Shown here piece after piece: positions 9,880 to 18,353 of a DNA stretch of 64,000 nt. How positions within the stretch are numbered: the first letter of the stretch is position 1; every line of letters starts with the position of its first letter. This DNA comes from Microbulbifer hydrolyticus (lineage in GTDB: Bacteria > Pseudomonadota > Gammaproteobacteria > Pseudomonadales > Cellvibrionaceae): contig NZ_CP047491.1 of assembly GCF_009931115.1 (NCBI RefSeq), forward strand, positions 930,001 through 994,000, written 5' to 3'. The position numbers were made by a program, and so were the translations under genes. The notes below the pieces were generated by a model. It ran no database searches. It saw nothing but the letters and a program-made list of their open reading frames with translations, and was not told the DNA's origin.

Positions 9880-10644
9880 CTACCCCGATTTTAGCGGGTA
9901 TTTAAAGTTCTCGAAGCCGTCGGCGGCGTAGATGGTGGTGCCGTTGATACAGTTGGCGGCGTCACTGGCGAGAAAGGCGATAACTTCGGCAATTTCTTCC
10001 GGCTGGGTGAACTCGTCGCGCATGTGCTCGCGCCTGATGTGATCCCAGAGGCCGAGATCCTTGTACTGGTGGAGCATCGGCGTATCCACGCGCCCGGGCG
10101 CTACCGCACACACGCGAATCTTGTGTGGCCCGTACTCCAGTGCCGCACACTTGGTCATCATATCGACGGCGGCCTTGCTGACGTTGTAGGCAAAGGTCAG
10201 CTCCGACGCCATGGTGCCGTAGACCGAAGACGTATTGATGATGACCCCGCCACGGCCCTGCTTCTTCATCGCCTTACCCGCGGCGAGAATGCCGTGGTAG
10301 ACACCTTTCTGGTTTACCGCGGTGACGCCGTCAAAGTCCTTGTCCGGATCGTGCTCCAGTAGCGGCTTGGGGAAAGCGATACCGGCATTGTTGATGACCA
10401 CATCGACCTGGCCGTACTGATCGATCGCCTCGGCGATCATTGCCTCCACATCCGCGTATTTGGTCACATCGGCAACCGTGGTGGTCACCTCGTCACCGTA
10501 ATCCTTCTTCAGCTTGTCCAGCGAGTCTCCAGAGAGGTCGACCGCAATAACCCGAGCGCCCTCGTCGACAAGTTTCCTGAGGATGGACTGCCCAATCCCG
10601 CCGCAGACGCCTGTGGCAACGGCGACCTTTCCCTGTAAGCGCAT
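9880..10644 (-). CDS. Short-chain dehydrogenase/reductase (SDR) family oxidoreductase
   Basis: A 254-residue classical SDR: cofactor motif TG-x3-GIG at residues 11-18, D60 (VADV), NNAG at 85-88, catalytic Ser139/140 (NTSSVYG) and Y153-x3-K157. Asp36 at the end of the second strand (VDLSGD) suggests preference for NAD(H) over NADP(H). The protein is cytoplasmic and its substrate cannot be read from sequence. It is the first gene of the minus-strand block and 127 bases separate it from the sulfatase gene, so shared transcription is possible but not shown. Confidence 0.9.
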   Translation of the reverse strand: MRLQGKVAVATGVCGGIGQSILRKLVDEGARVIAVDLSGDSLDKLKKDYGDEVTTTVADVTKYADVEAMIAEAIDQYGQVDVVINNAGIAFPKPLLEHDPDKDFDGVTAVNQKGVYHGILAAGKAMKKQGRGGVIINTSSVYGTMASELTFAYNVSKAAVDMMTKCAALEYGPHKIRVCAVAPGRVDTPMLHQYKDLGLWDHIRREHMRDEFTQPEEIAEVIAFLASDAANCINGTTIYAADGFENFKYPLKSG

Positions 10645-10948
10645 GTCTTTATCCTGTTGGTTGTGTTGTCTATCAGGTTAGGTCTTCTGTGTCGGTGGTC
10701 AATTCGTTGGGAGCCATTTATTGGGGTCGGATTTATGCGCGAACTTTAATCGGGTGGGCACCTGTCGGCGTTGAAGATTGAGGTATGGCGGGTGTTGTAC
10801 ACAGAGGTGATTAATGCGGTAGCGGCTGCGTGTTCGACGGCCAGCTTGTAAGCGAGATTTCTCGGGACTAGACTCTCCATCGTTGGGCTTACTCTGAAGT
10901 CTCAACGCATAACCCGATAGCAGACAGCCAGCATCGACTGGATTCAAA
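10645..10948. other. Intergenic region between divergent SDR and HD-domain genes
   Basis: No open frame here is convincing. It holds a degenerate GGGGTC-like stretch (about 10723-10745) that may be a decayed relative of the repeats at 3187 and 18641, and it must contain the promoters of both divergent genes. I see no clear -35/-10 pair. Confidence 0.5.
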
Positions 10949-11392
10949 TTGTACGACTACCTTCTTTCCCTGCTCTACGATCTGGATGGCGTGCAGCAGA
11001 ACCCCAAGTACCACCCCGAGGGCGATGCCCTTTTCCACTCGCTTCAGGCGTTTGAAATCGCCAGATCAAACTCATTAGAACCGATCTTGTGGGCCTCCGC
11101 ACTGGTGCACGATGTTGGCAAGGCCGTTGAAAGTCACGGTCATGAGCACATTGGCGCCGAGATGTTGCAGGGCGTGCTGTGTGAGGACATCGTCTGGCTG
11201 GTGCAACATCACCTGGATTTAATGACAGCGCCTCGCCGTACCCGGCATAGGTTTGCCGGTGATCCCCGACTGCCACTGCTTCAAAAATTGAGGCAGTTTG
11301 ACGTACAGGGAAGGGACCCAAATGCGACGACCATGTCTCCGGAGCAGGCCCTACTGCTGTTAAAGCCTTTCCATTCTCTGATCGCGGCCTGA
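10949..11392 (+). CDS. Small HD-domain phosphohydrolase
   Basis: A 147-residue protein consisting of one HD domain. Likely metal ligands are His30, His54-Asp55 (LVHDVGKA) with Lys58, the HGHEH cluster (63-67) and His87/88. Such domains hydrolyse phosphate esters of nucleotides or RNA ends. The frame is closed by a TAA at 10910 and contains no ATG or GTG before the domain, so TTG at 10949 is the only usual start. The gene is 14 bases upstream of a nucleotidyltransferase gene, so the pair is almost certainly one operon. Together they look like the two catalytic parts of bacterial CCA-adding or RelA-like enzymes, encoded separately; this is inference. Confidence 0.75.
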   Translation: MYDYLLSLLYDLDGVQQNPKYHPEGDALFHSLQAFEIARSNSLEPILWASALVHDVGKAVESHGHEHIGAEMLQGVLCEDIVWLVQHHLDLMTAPRRTRHRFAGDPRLPLLQKLRQFDVQGRDPNATTMSPEQALLLLKPFHSLIAA

Positions 11393-11406
11393 AGCCGCCT
11401 CCACCT

Positions 11407-12048
11407 ATGAACAAGGAGCAACGTTTCCGGCACCTGATCACTCAGGAGGCAGCCCGGTTGATGGTAAACGAAGGCGTTGGGCAGTACTTCGATGCCAAGC
11501 GAATCGCCGCGCGGCGCATTATCGGTAAACAATATAAATACAACCCGAAGTACCTTCCGTCCAACGGCGAGATTTCAGACGCGGTGCATGCACTGGGACA
11601 ACTACAGGATCCGCATTCCCACAATGAGCGGCTGTTCCGCATGCGGATGTGTGCTCTTGAGGTGATGAAGCACCTCGAAGCTTTCTCACCGCGCCTGATT
11701 GGCTCGGTCAGCACGGGTAATATACGCGAAGGCAGTGATATCGACCTGCATGTGTTTACCGATGAAATTGAAGCGCTGGAGCACCACTTACAATGTCTTG
11801 GCTGGACCTACCAGCGGGATACGGTGTGTATCCGTGCCGGAAGCAAACTGATCGAGTATGAGCATATCCACCTGGACTTCGAATTCCCGGTAGAGCTGTC
11901 TGTGTACCCGGAGCGGGAGATCCGAATTACTGGCCGCTCCAGCACCGATGGTAAGCCTATCCGACGATTGAACAGCGCTAAGGTTAGGCAGCTGGTGAGA
12001 GAGGAGCACTGGCAGGCCTATCTGAAAGCGGGGGGAGTCAACGAGTAA
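11407..12048 (+). CDS. Nucleotidyltransferase-fold protein (Pol beta superfamily)
   Basis: A 213-residue protein with the Pol-beta-type motif LIGSVSTGNIREGSDIDL: Gly99-Ser100 and the metal-binding pair Asp111/Asp113. A third acidic residue is probably in HLDFEFP. An N-terminal helical region of about 90 residues precedes the catalytic core. Its substrate may be a nucleotide, a tRNA or a protein. The ATG at 11407 follows a modest AGCCGCC region without a strong ribosome binding site, but coupling to the HD gene (14-base gap) explains this. It is not a MNT/HEPN antitoxin by length or partner. Function unknown. Confidence 0.75.
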   Translation: MNKEQRFRHLITQEAARLMVNEGVGQYFDAKRIAARRIIGKQYKYNPKYLPSNGEISDAVHALGQLQDPHSHNERLFRMRMCALEVMKHLEAFSPRLIGSVSTGNIREGSDIDLHVFTDEIEALEHHLQCLGWTYQRDTVCIRAGSKLIEYEHIHLDFEFPVELSVYPEREIRITGRSSTDGKPIRRLNSAKVRQLVREEHWQAYLKAGGVNE

Positions 12049-12067
12049 GTACGCTTTTTCCCTGGAA

Positions 12068-12862
12068 TTAAAAGACAAATTTTACGCCCGCAAAAATCCC
12101 ACTCAGATCCAGATCATCAAAATAGAGGGAGTTGTGAAAGTTCCACCTCAAGTAGCGATAGCCACCAACAATATCGTAGCGGTAACAGCGGTAATTGACT
12201 GCCGCCAGTGCCTGCCAGGTGGAATCGCTTTCCCCGGTCCCGATATCCGCGTAATAGGTGAGATACCAGCGATCATCGAGATCGGTCTTGCCACGAAGCC
12301 CAATAACGCCATCCCAGACACTACCTGAGTCAGAGATTCTAAAGCTGCGGAGTCGGCTGAGGTCACCCCTGACATCAACATCCAGCCATAAATTGCGCAT
12401 GCCCAACGTGACGTTGATATTCGATATCCCGGACTGGTAGAAGCGATAAGCACCACCCAGCGTGGCGGTAAAACCTTGCAGATCAATATCGGCACCAACG
12501 CGGAACCGGTCACCCTGAAAACGGACGGTTTGTCGGATATCGTCGGATACATCCAGATAAAGCATGTCAGCAAAGAGAGTCCATTCATCCCGGCTTGCGG
12601 CGAGGGTGCCCATAAAACCGACTTCCAGGTCCTTGAGCAGTTCATCAAAGCCGATATCAATACTGTCGCCACTTCTCGTATCGCCACCGATACTGGCGCC
12701 CCACAGGTAGATCTCTGCGCCCATCATCCAGTGATCGCTAGGGCCCTTGCCGAAGGTCTCGTATCGGCCATAGCCTTGAGCTTGCGCGAGGCTGAACGGG
12801 AATAATGTCACGAAAAGTCCGAATAATAAGGCGAGTGATGCTGTGCGGTTACGTAATGTCAT
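12068..12862 (-). CDS. Outer-membrane beta-barrel protein, function unknown
   Basis: A 264-residue protein with a signal peptide (cleavage after LAQAQ) and a series of amphipathic strands with aromatic girdles, ending in GIFAGVKFVF. The C-terminal Phe is the usual signal for BAM-mediated insertion. Repeated segments such as LGGAYRFY, WYLTYYADIG and DIVGGYRYLRWNF resemble small porin-like barrels. An ATG at 12901 would add 13 residues ahead of the signal peptide, so 12862 is chosen. It converges with the nucleotidyltransferase gene, and nothing in its surroundings indicates a ligand. Confidence 0.72.
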   Translation of the reverse strand: MTLRNRTASLALLFGLFVTLFPFSLAQAQGYGRYETFGKGPSDHWMMGAEIYLWGASIGGDTRSGDSIDIGFDELLKDLEVGFMGTLAASRDEWTLFADMLYLDVSDDIRQTVRFQGDRFRVGADIDLQGFTATLGGAYRFYQSGISNINVTLGMRNLWLDVDVRGDLSRLRSFRISDSGSVWDGVIGLRGKTDLDDRWYLTYYADIGTGESDSTWQALAAVNYRCYRYDIVGGYRYLRWNFHNSLYFDDLDLSGIFAGVKFVF

Positions 12863-13817
12863 AAGTGTGGGGTCCCTATTGAGCCCGCTTGTCGACTCCA
12901 TCGCACGTTCACTCAGAGTGACATGGGCATAGTCCAGGGCGAAGGAGCAGATGCCGCCTCCTTCGGCGGCGTCTGTGCTATTACCGTTGCGTCAAAAATA
13001 GTTCAGATTGGAAACCTCGTGGGTGTTGGCGGCAGGGGATATGCCGATTAGTGAGCTCAAGGTCATTCGAGGAAAAATATAGACGCCAGCAGAAATATGA
13101 GTAGCGAGCACATATGGTTATCAACAGCGGGCGGGGGAGTAATTGCTGAAGGGGGGGCGGCTTGTTCTATCGGATCGTCTCTCGCGTGCGATGTGGAAAA
13201 TTCCGCTACCTGGCTGCTGACCAGCCCTCTTTCCGATGGAGCTGAGCGCCCGGCCTCGGTTGAGGAGGCCGGGCACTGAAGGAGCCTCCGCAATTAGCGT
13301 CGGGGCCTTCTGACTTTGCCGTGGTCGGTGGGGCTCCCGCAGCGCGTAAATCGTGAACGGACGTTACCCTGCACGATAGGGCACAGAGAACGCATAGAGT
13401 AGCAGCGAACGAAATGAGTTTATCAGGACTCCAGAGACGCCGGATTCTTCTACAGTCATCTTTCCTAAATGCTGCGGGCCAGTGTCAAAAGGAACGTTTG
13501 AGTCACTGTCCGCCGCTATTGACGCAGCATCGTTCCGAATCCTGGTTTGGAACTTCCTGGGACTGGAAGGCTAAAGGTTCGATTTATAGCTGAGCCGGTA
13601 GCCCGTGATGGCGATTACCGAAATACACGTCACGGTTCAGGTTGGACTTCACTGTGGTTTGGGCTGCGGCGTCCTCTTTTCCGAAAGGCTCGGCGTCAGG
13701 CCTGCTTGCAGTCCCACTGCCAGACTCGGTCGCCGCGGCCTCACTTTTGATCTCCGGGTTTGCAGTGCCACTGGCATTTTGTGCGCTCTGATTATCCCGG
13801 CCCGCCCCCGCTGCGAT
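12863..13817. other. Long intergenic region with two strong hairpins and no supported gene
   Basis: About 950 bases with no convincing coding frame. It contains an 11-pair hairpin with one T-G pair at 12948-12975 and a perfect 10-pair hairpin with a 7-base loop at 13248-13274 (GCCCGGCCTC / GAGGCCGGGC). Neither is followed by a T-run on either strand, so they are not simple terminators. The 12948 hairpin would fall in the 5' leader of the beta-barrel mRNA if its promoter lies beyond it. The remainder may be decayed coding DNA or hold a small RNA, but nothing shows this. Confidence 0.5.
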
Positions 13818-14435
13818 TCAGCCCTGACGCCATGCGCGAAACGCATCGCGCAGCACGACGTAGGAGGTATGCAGGAATATGAGGGCAACGGCGCTGGCGA
13901 TTAGCAGGTCGGGCCATCGAGCATCCAGCCATAGCACCAGAGCGCCGGAGAGGATCACGCCGATATTGCCAATCACGTCATTGCGGGAGCAGAGCCATAC
14001 GGAGCGCATGTTCACGTCCTCCCCGCGATGCCGCATCAGCAGCACAAAGCAGGTGAGGTTGCCGACAAGGGCGACGGCGGCGACGGCCAACATCACAACC
14101 CCGACCGGCTCGGCGTGACCGAGCAGACTCGCGATGATGCTTGCGACCACGGCCAGCGCAAAGCCGAGCTGGATAAGTCCTTTCACAAACGCGGCACCGG
14201 CACGCCACTGGATACTTTTCCCGACCACGAACAGGCTCATCCCGTAGACGAGTGTGTCGCCCAGGTTGTCGGCGGAATCCGCGATCAGCGCCTGTGACTG
14301 TGCGAGCAGGCCTGCGCCGAGCTCGGCAATAAACATCACGGCATTAATGGCCAGCACGATCCACAGCGTGCGTCGGCGCTTCCCCGTCTGCAGCTGAGTC
14401 AGTGCCTCGGATTTGGATTCACAGCAATCGGACAT
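13818..14435 (-). CDS. Cation diffusion facilitator (CDF) family transporter, minimal form
   Basis: A 205-residue membrane protein with six predicted helices. The CDF metal-site residues are visible: SADNLGD in helix 2 (Asp and Asn/Asp) and CSRNDVIGN in helix 5. The N-terminus is Cys-rich (MSDCCESK), which may touch metal on entry. The usual cytoplasmic C-terminal domain of about 80-100 residues is absent: the protein ends just after helix 6 (RAWRQG). CDF proteins export Zn2+, Co2+, Cd2+ or Fe2+ in exchange for protons. A GTG at 14486 would extend it by 17 residues; the ATG at 14435 gives the usual start. Confidence 0.82.
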   Translation of the reverse strand: MSDCCESKSEALTQLQTGKRRRTLWIVLAINAVMFIAELGAGLLAQSQALIADSADNLGDTLVYGMSLFVVGKSIQWRAGAAFVKGLIQLGFALAVVASIIASLLGHAEPVGVVMLAVAAVALVGNLTCFVLLMRHRGEDVNMRSVWLCSRNDVIGNIGVILSGALVLWLDARWPDLLIASAVALIFLHTSYVVLRDAFRAWRQG

Positions 14436-14583
14436 AACAGTAATCGGACATAGGTGCTCCCACTTAGCCTTACCGCCATTTAACACCCTCTAGCCACTAG
14501 GGAGTCAAGCCATAACCCCGTTGGGTATAGGGTCAAAAATGCGTGTAAAATATCGCCAATTCAGCCGCAGCATGTAACTGGCT

Positions 14584-15315
14584 ATGACTCCCAATTCCTA
14601 CTCCCGCCTGCGCGCGCGTGAGCTCGCCAAGTCCACCAAACCCTTCCGGGCCAAAGGCAAAAGTGTGCAGCGTTGCCCCGCATGCCAGATGGCGGCGTTC
14701 GCCTGCATATGTGCCTGGCGCCCCAGCGCGGAAAGCTCTCTGGAATGTTCTGTGGACTTTGTGCTGCTGATGCACCGCAAGGAATTGTTCAAGCCCACCA
14801 ACACCGGCCGCCTGATCGTTGATGTGTTTCCCGGTACCCCGGCATTCCTGTGGAACCGGCTGGAGGCACCCGAGGAACTGAAGGCAATTTTCGACGACCC
14901 GCACCGGGACTGTTATGTGGTGTTTCCCGCAGACGGTACCGAAAACTGCGCGAGAGAGACCGTTCGCGCACTGCCGGACAGCAACAAAAAGACCACTCTG
15001 ATCCTGCTGGACGGGACCTGGAAGCAGTGCAGCCGGATGATTGGCCTCAGCCGGTGGCTGGACCGAGTTCCTTGCCTGAGCCTGCCGGAAAACCTGGTGC
15101 GCTCCTATTCCGTAAGAGACTCCGGCCGCAGCCACCGCTTCTCAACCGCAGAGGCCGCCATCAGTTGCCTGTTGCTGGCGCAAGAGGTGCAGCCGGCGGA
15201 CACGCTGCGGCACTATTTCTCGGTGTTTAATCAGCACTATCTGGCGACCCGAGGGGTTTGCGATGTGGAAGAGGGCGAGAGCCACGAGTATTTGCGGAGA
15301 CTGAAGCCATCATGA
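14584..15315 (+). CDS. tapT: DTW-domain tRNA-uridine aminocarboxypropyltransferase
   Basis: A 243-residue DTW-domain protein. It has the N-terminal Cys cluster RCPAC...CIC (Cys31, 34, 41, 43), the HRKE...TNTGRL block (64-77) and the DGTW motif (143-146) that names the family, followed by WKQCSRM. Family members such as E. coli TapT (YfiP) transfer the aminocarboxypropyl group of S-adenosylmethionine to uridine 47 of tRNAs, giving acp3U. The stop codon overlaps the start of the DUF429-like gene by four bases, so the two are translationally coupled. The protein is cytoplasmic. Confidence 0.85.
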   Translation: MTPNSYSRLRARELAKSTKPFRAKGKSVQRCPACQMAAFACICAWRPSAESSLECSVDFVLLMHRKELFKPTNTGRLIVDVFPGTPAFLWNRLEAPEELKAIFDDPHRDCYVVFPADGTENCARETVRALPDSNKKTTLILLDGTWKQCSRMIGLSRWLDRVPCLSLPENLVRSYSVRDSGRSHRFSTAEAAISCLLLAQEVQPADTLRHYFSVFNQHYLATRGVCDVEEGESHEYLRRLKPS

Positions 15316-16097
15316 GTGTCGAGCCTCTTTTTATTGGCTGGGATGTGGGTGGCTGGAACTGCGACAGCAATGCCAATAGTCGCGATGCGTTAGTGGTACT
15401 GGATCGAGAGCGGAACCTGCTTGGCCGGCCCTGGCGCGGCAACTTGCGTGTGGCGATCAATGACGCCAGCAGCACCCAGGAATGGATCCAGACGCTGTTG
15501 CGGTACTGCGAAATCGATATTCAGGGGGATTGCCCCCCAGTGGTGATGGCCATTGATACGCCGCTCGGTTTTTCACAGCCATTCCTGAATCTCATAAGCG
15601 GTCGCGGCGCCGCTGGTGATATCGGAAAATCGGCGAGCAACCCCTACCTGTTCCGCTACACGGAACACTTCCTTTTTCATCGCGGCCTGAAACCCCTGTC
15701 CCCGGTCAAAGACATGATCGGCAGCCAGGCCACCAAGGGCATGCACGTACTTGCACGCTTCGCCCCGGAAGTCGCCACTACCGGCGTCTGGCGCAAGGGC
15801 GCAGCGCTTACCGCCTTTGAGGCCTATCCCTCCGCCTGCAAGCCCTCAAAAAGCGTGCGCGAGCTGTTACAGAAATATCGCACTGAACCCGCAGACACCC
15901 AGCTCGAGGCGTGGAACACGGCCGGATTCGGTTTTGGCATTGATCACGAAGACAAGCGAGATGCGCTGCTGTGTGCGCTGGTGGCGTGGTTGTTTCACTG
16001 CCAGCCGGATGCGCTTTGTCTGCCCGATGCAGAGGTGCCAGAGGGGGAGGGCTGGATATTTGTTCCGGGCGATGCACTGATTGAACCTCGGCAGTAA
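15312..16097 (+). CDS. DUF429-like protein, predicted RNase H-fold enzyme
   Basis: A 261-residue protein with acidic residues in the order expected for an RNase H-like fold: WDVGGW (strand 1), AIDTPLGF, FEAYPSA and a late KRDALLCALVAW helix. This pattern resembles DUF429 predicted nucleases. The ATG at 15312 overlaps the tapT stop (ATGA); a longer frame from 15258 exists but its extra residues overlap tapT and look non-coding. Coupling with a tRNA-modifying enzyme suggests an RNA-linked role, which is an inference. No partner in a known defence system is nearby. Confidence 0.68.
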   Translation: MSVEPLFIGWDVGGWNCDSNANSRDALVVLDRERNLLGRPWRGNLRVAINDASSTQEWIQTLLRYCEIDIQGDCPPVVMAIDTPLGFSQPFLNLISGRGAAGDIGKSASNPYLFRYTEHFLFHRGLKPLSPVKDMIGSQATKGMHVLARFAPEVATTGVWRKGAALTAFEAYPSACKPSKSVRELLQKYRTEPADTQLEAWNTAGFGFGIDHEDKRDALLCALVAWLFHCQPDALCLPDAEVPEGEGWIFVPGDALIEPRQ

Positions 16098-16198
16098 ATT
16101 GCCTGTTGCCAGGTTCGGTGGTTTGTGTGGGCCTATACGAAATCTATAGGACGTTGATTAGCGTGCCCGCGTTCTGAGTTATTGTCAGTTCGGACAAG

Positions 16199-16262
16199 TT
16201 AAAAAGGCCCGCTACTTTGAGGTGACGAGCCTTTTTGATTTGGTGGGATGACGGGAGTCGAA
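16199..16262 (-). repeat. Decayed copy of the tmRNA 3' end and terminator; candidate attachment-site remnant
   Basis: This 64-base stretch aligns with 18865-18929, the end of ssrA and its terminator, at roughly 80% identity with one gap. On the minus strand it reads TTCGACTCCCG, then eleven bases ending in CCA, a short A+T-rich spacer, and a terminator-like hairpin whose stem has decayed. The similarity stops abruptly at the T-loop of the tmRNA. Order and orientation are those expected if an element integrated into ssrA, rebuilt the 3' end and displaced the old one. The interval between copies holds only the second DUF3604 gene and no integrase. A remnant of another tRNA gene is possible. Confidence 0.6.
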
Positions 16263-16439
16263 TAATTGGCTGTATGGCCCGTCAATACTGACTTTTCATG
16301 CGGCTCCTAACGTGGGCCCCACATATAACCCCACCATGAGGCGGGGGTACTTCTGTAAGGTGTAAAAGCTGCTACATCGATATTGGGCAGGGGACAACAG
16401 GGTCCCCTTATTGCCATTTACCACATCGCCTCTGTCGGC

Positions 16440-18353
16440 TCACTGAGGTGTATACCAGATCGGTGAGGTGTAGGCGCGTTCCTGGATGGTGGTGGGAACA
16501 TTGTCCGGTCGCTTCACCCCGAAGACCTTTGCGTCGATGGTCGTCCAGCGCGGTGTGGGGATCTCGATAACCCTCACGTAGTAGAAGGCCTTTTGTGCTG
16601 GATCAAAGTCAGGGTCTTTCCAATACGCATCCAGTGCTACTGCGCCAATCGAGTTGTCGTACGTGGCTTGCTCGACATTGACGGTATTGCCGACGGGCTC
16701 TTTGCTGCGTCCGTCGGTGCCGATGGTTCGGCCGCCAGAAACCGCGAGATCGTAGACTTTTTCGTGGGTCTTGCCCTTGGCGTCCGCCCAGCCTTTTATC
16801 ATCTGAATCCGATCGAGATTGGCACCGTCCGGGTCGCGCAAGGCGCGGACGAGAAAGGACGGTGCTTTGTCGGACTTCTTCAGGTCGCCTCCCATAGGCA
16901 CACCTTTGTCATAACCGTTCTTGGCGAAGTCAGAGCGCAGCAGGTCCTTTTCGGAGAAGTCGAAGCCGCCAAACACCCGAACCCGAATGCGGGTGCCGGT
17001 TGTGGCGAATACCTCCTTGCGGGCCATGGCGTCCCAGATGGCTTCACGTGTATTTTCCCTTGCCCAGACCGCGGCAATGCCAGCCGCGCCAATTTGGCTG
17101 GCGTACGACTGGCTGCCTTTCGGCGCCGGCCGACCTGCGACCACTTCCTCGAAGCGAACCGGCGCGGCGCTAGGCTCGAGTAGGCTGACCTTGCCGAAGT
17201 AATTGTCTTCTTCTGCAGTGGATAATGCCGTGTGGGAGTCCGTTGACCCGATCACACCGAACTTGAACGGGTTGGCGCCCAGTTTAGCTTCATATACGAG
17301 ACCTCGCTTCCACGCTTCGCGGGCATATTCCTTGGGCAACATATCCTTGGTCTTGGGTTGTGGCCCGAAACTGCCGCGGTCCCAGGTTTCATAGTCGGCG
17401 AACTCGTCGTCTGGTGAGAACATCGGGTGGGCTTCACCGTCGCCCTTCATTTGTGTGATTTCATAGATGGGCTCCCACTTCATGCGGCGTTTCGCGTACT
17501 CCTCAGTGAGGGGGTCGCCGGTGTACGTCTGATCGTCGAACATCAAACCATTGGAGAGGTTGCCGTTGTGCGGGATCGCGAGCAGACGGCCGCCAGTTTT
17601 CTTCTCGTAGGCGGCCATCCACTTCCACAGGTCCTCAGGGTCGAAGCTGTCGTACTGGGAAAACGGCAGGACCTGGCTGGCTTTGTCCCCGCCGTCGCGG
17701 AAAATAATATTGCGGTGAATATTGTTGCCATCGGGCATCGACGTCCACTCATAGCCGATGAAGGCGGTAAAACGTCCCGGGCTGTTGTACTTTTCTGCGG
17801 CCTCAATGATTTTCTTCCAGTAGTTCTCCATCATTTCGGGCATATCTGCCAGCGGGTTGTCACGGGCGGCATTTTTGGCCATCCAGTTTTCGTAGGCTTG
17901 GAGCGCACCCTCGGTGCCGGACTTAACCAGATCGTGTTGCTTTTTACCCCAGGCATTTTTAAGCAGGTCCGGGTCCGAAACGGCGATGGCAGGGGAGAGG
18001 CCCAGGTTCTCCGCGTGGTCTGACACCACGAGGAAATCGAGCGGACGATTAAGGCGTGCCGGGACGCCAGTGCTGGAGGTGACTTCCTCACCCATGGCGA
18101 AGCGGTAGGCATCTTCCGGCGTAAGCGTGCAGCCTACCATCCCGGCATCGGTGGAGTAACTTGTGTGAAGGTGGGTCTCACCGAAGAGCACTTGATTCGG
18201 GAAGTCTTGGCCGGGGTATGGAGAGTACCCGATTTTCTTGGCTTCCTTTATTTCTTCTTCTGTTGGAGCCGGGGTGTCCTGGGCGTGTAGGCTCGGAAGG
18301 GCGAAACCCATGAGTGCGAGTGCGGCAGCGGTTCTGATAAATGTGTTTTTCAT
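16440..18353 (-). CDS. DUF3604 family protein (PHP-like predicted metallohydrolase), copy 2, secreted
   Basis: A 637-residue paralog of the protein at 5226-7163. It has a Sec signal peptide cleaved near LHAQ-D (about residue 24) and no lipobox, so it is soluble in the periplasm or exported. It shares FGETHLHT, LVVSDHAE, IGYEWTSMP, AIPHNGN, GVIGSTDSHT and the terminal SPIWYTP block with copy 1. Unlike copy 1 it stands alone, without sulfatase, parvulin or HupE-like neighbours. It lies between the tmRNA gene and the decayed tmRNA-end copy, which suggests it arrived on a small integrated element. Reaction unknown. Confidence 0.88.
   Translation of the reverse strand: MKNTFIRTAAALALMGFALPSLHAQDTPAPTEEEIKEAKKIGYSPYPGQDFPNQVLFGETHLHTSYSTDAGMVGCTLTPEDAYRFAMGEEVTSSTGVPARLNRPLDFLVVSDHAENLGLSPAIAVSDPDLLKNAWGKKQHDLVKSGTEGALQAYENWMAKNAARDNPLADMPEMMENYWKKIIEAAEKYNSPGRFTAFIGYEWTSMPDGNNIHRNIIFRDGGDKASQVLPFSQYDSFDPEDLWKWMAAYEKKTGGRLLAIPHNGNLSNGLMFDDQTYTGDPLTEEYAKRRMKWEPIYEITQMKGDGEAHPMFSPDDEFADYETWDRGSFGPQPKTKDMLPKEYAREAWKRGLVYEAKLGANPFKFGVIGSTDSHTALSTAEEDNYFGKVSLLEPSAAPVRFEEVVAGRPAPKGSQSYASQIGAAGIAAVWARENTREAIWDAMARKEVFATTGTRIRVRVFGGFDFSEKDLLRSDFAKNGYDKGVPMGGDLKKSDKAPSFLVRALRDPDGANLDRIQMIKGWADAKGKTHEKVYDLAVSGGRTIGTDGRSKEPVGNTVNVEQATYDNSIGAVALDAYWKDPDFDPAQKAFYYVRVIEIPTPRWTTIDAKVFGVKRPDNVPTTIQERAYTSPIWYTPQ

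Noticed and set aside
13063-13293. A 76-codon minus-strand frame with a hydrophobic C-terminus.
   Set aside because: The hydrophobic end is short and the rest looks random; it runs through the 13248 hairpin and has no ribosome binding site.
13547-13904. Two overlapping plus-strand frames ahead of the CDF gene.
   Set aside because: No motifs or credible start; the end overlaps the CDF coding region.
16241-16262. A functional tRNA or second tmRNA gene at 16.2 kb.
   Set aside because: Only the T-loop to CCA part is present; no D-arm, anticodon arm or acceptor 5' strand is found.
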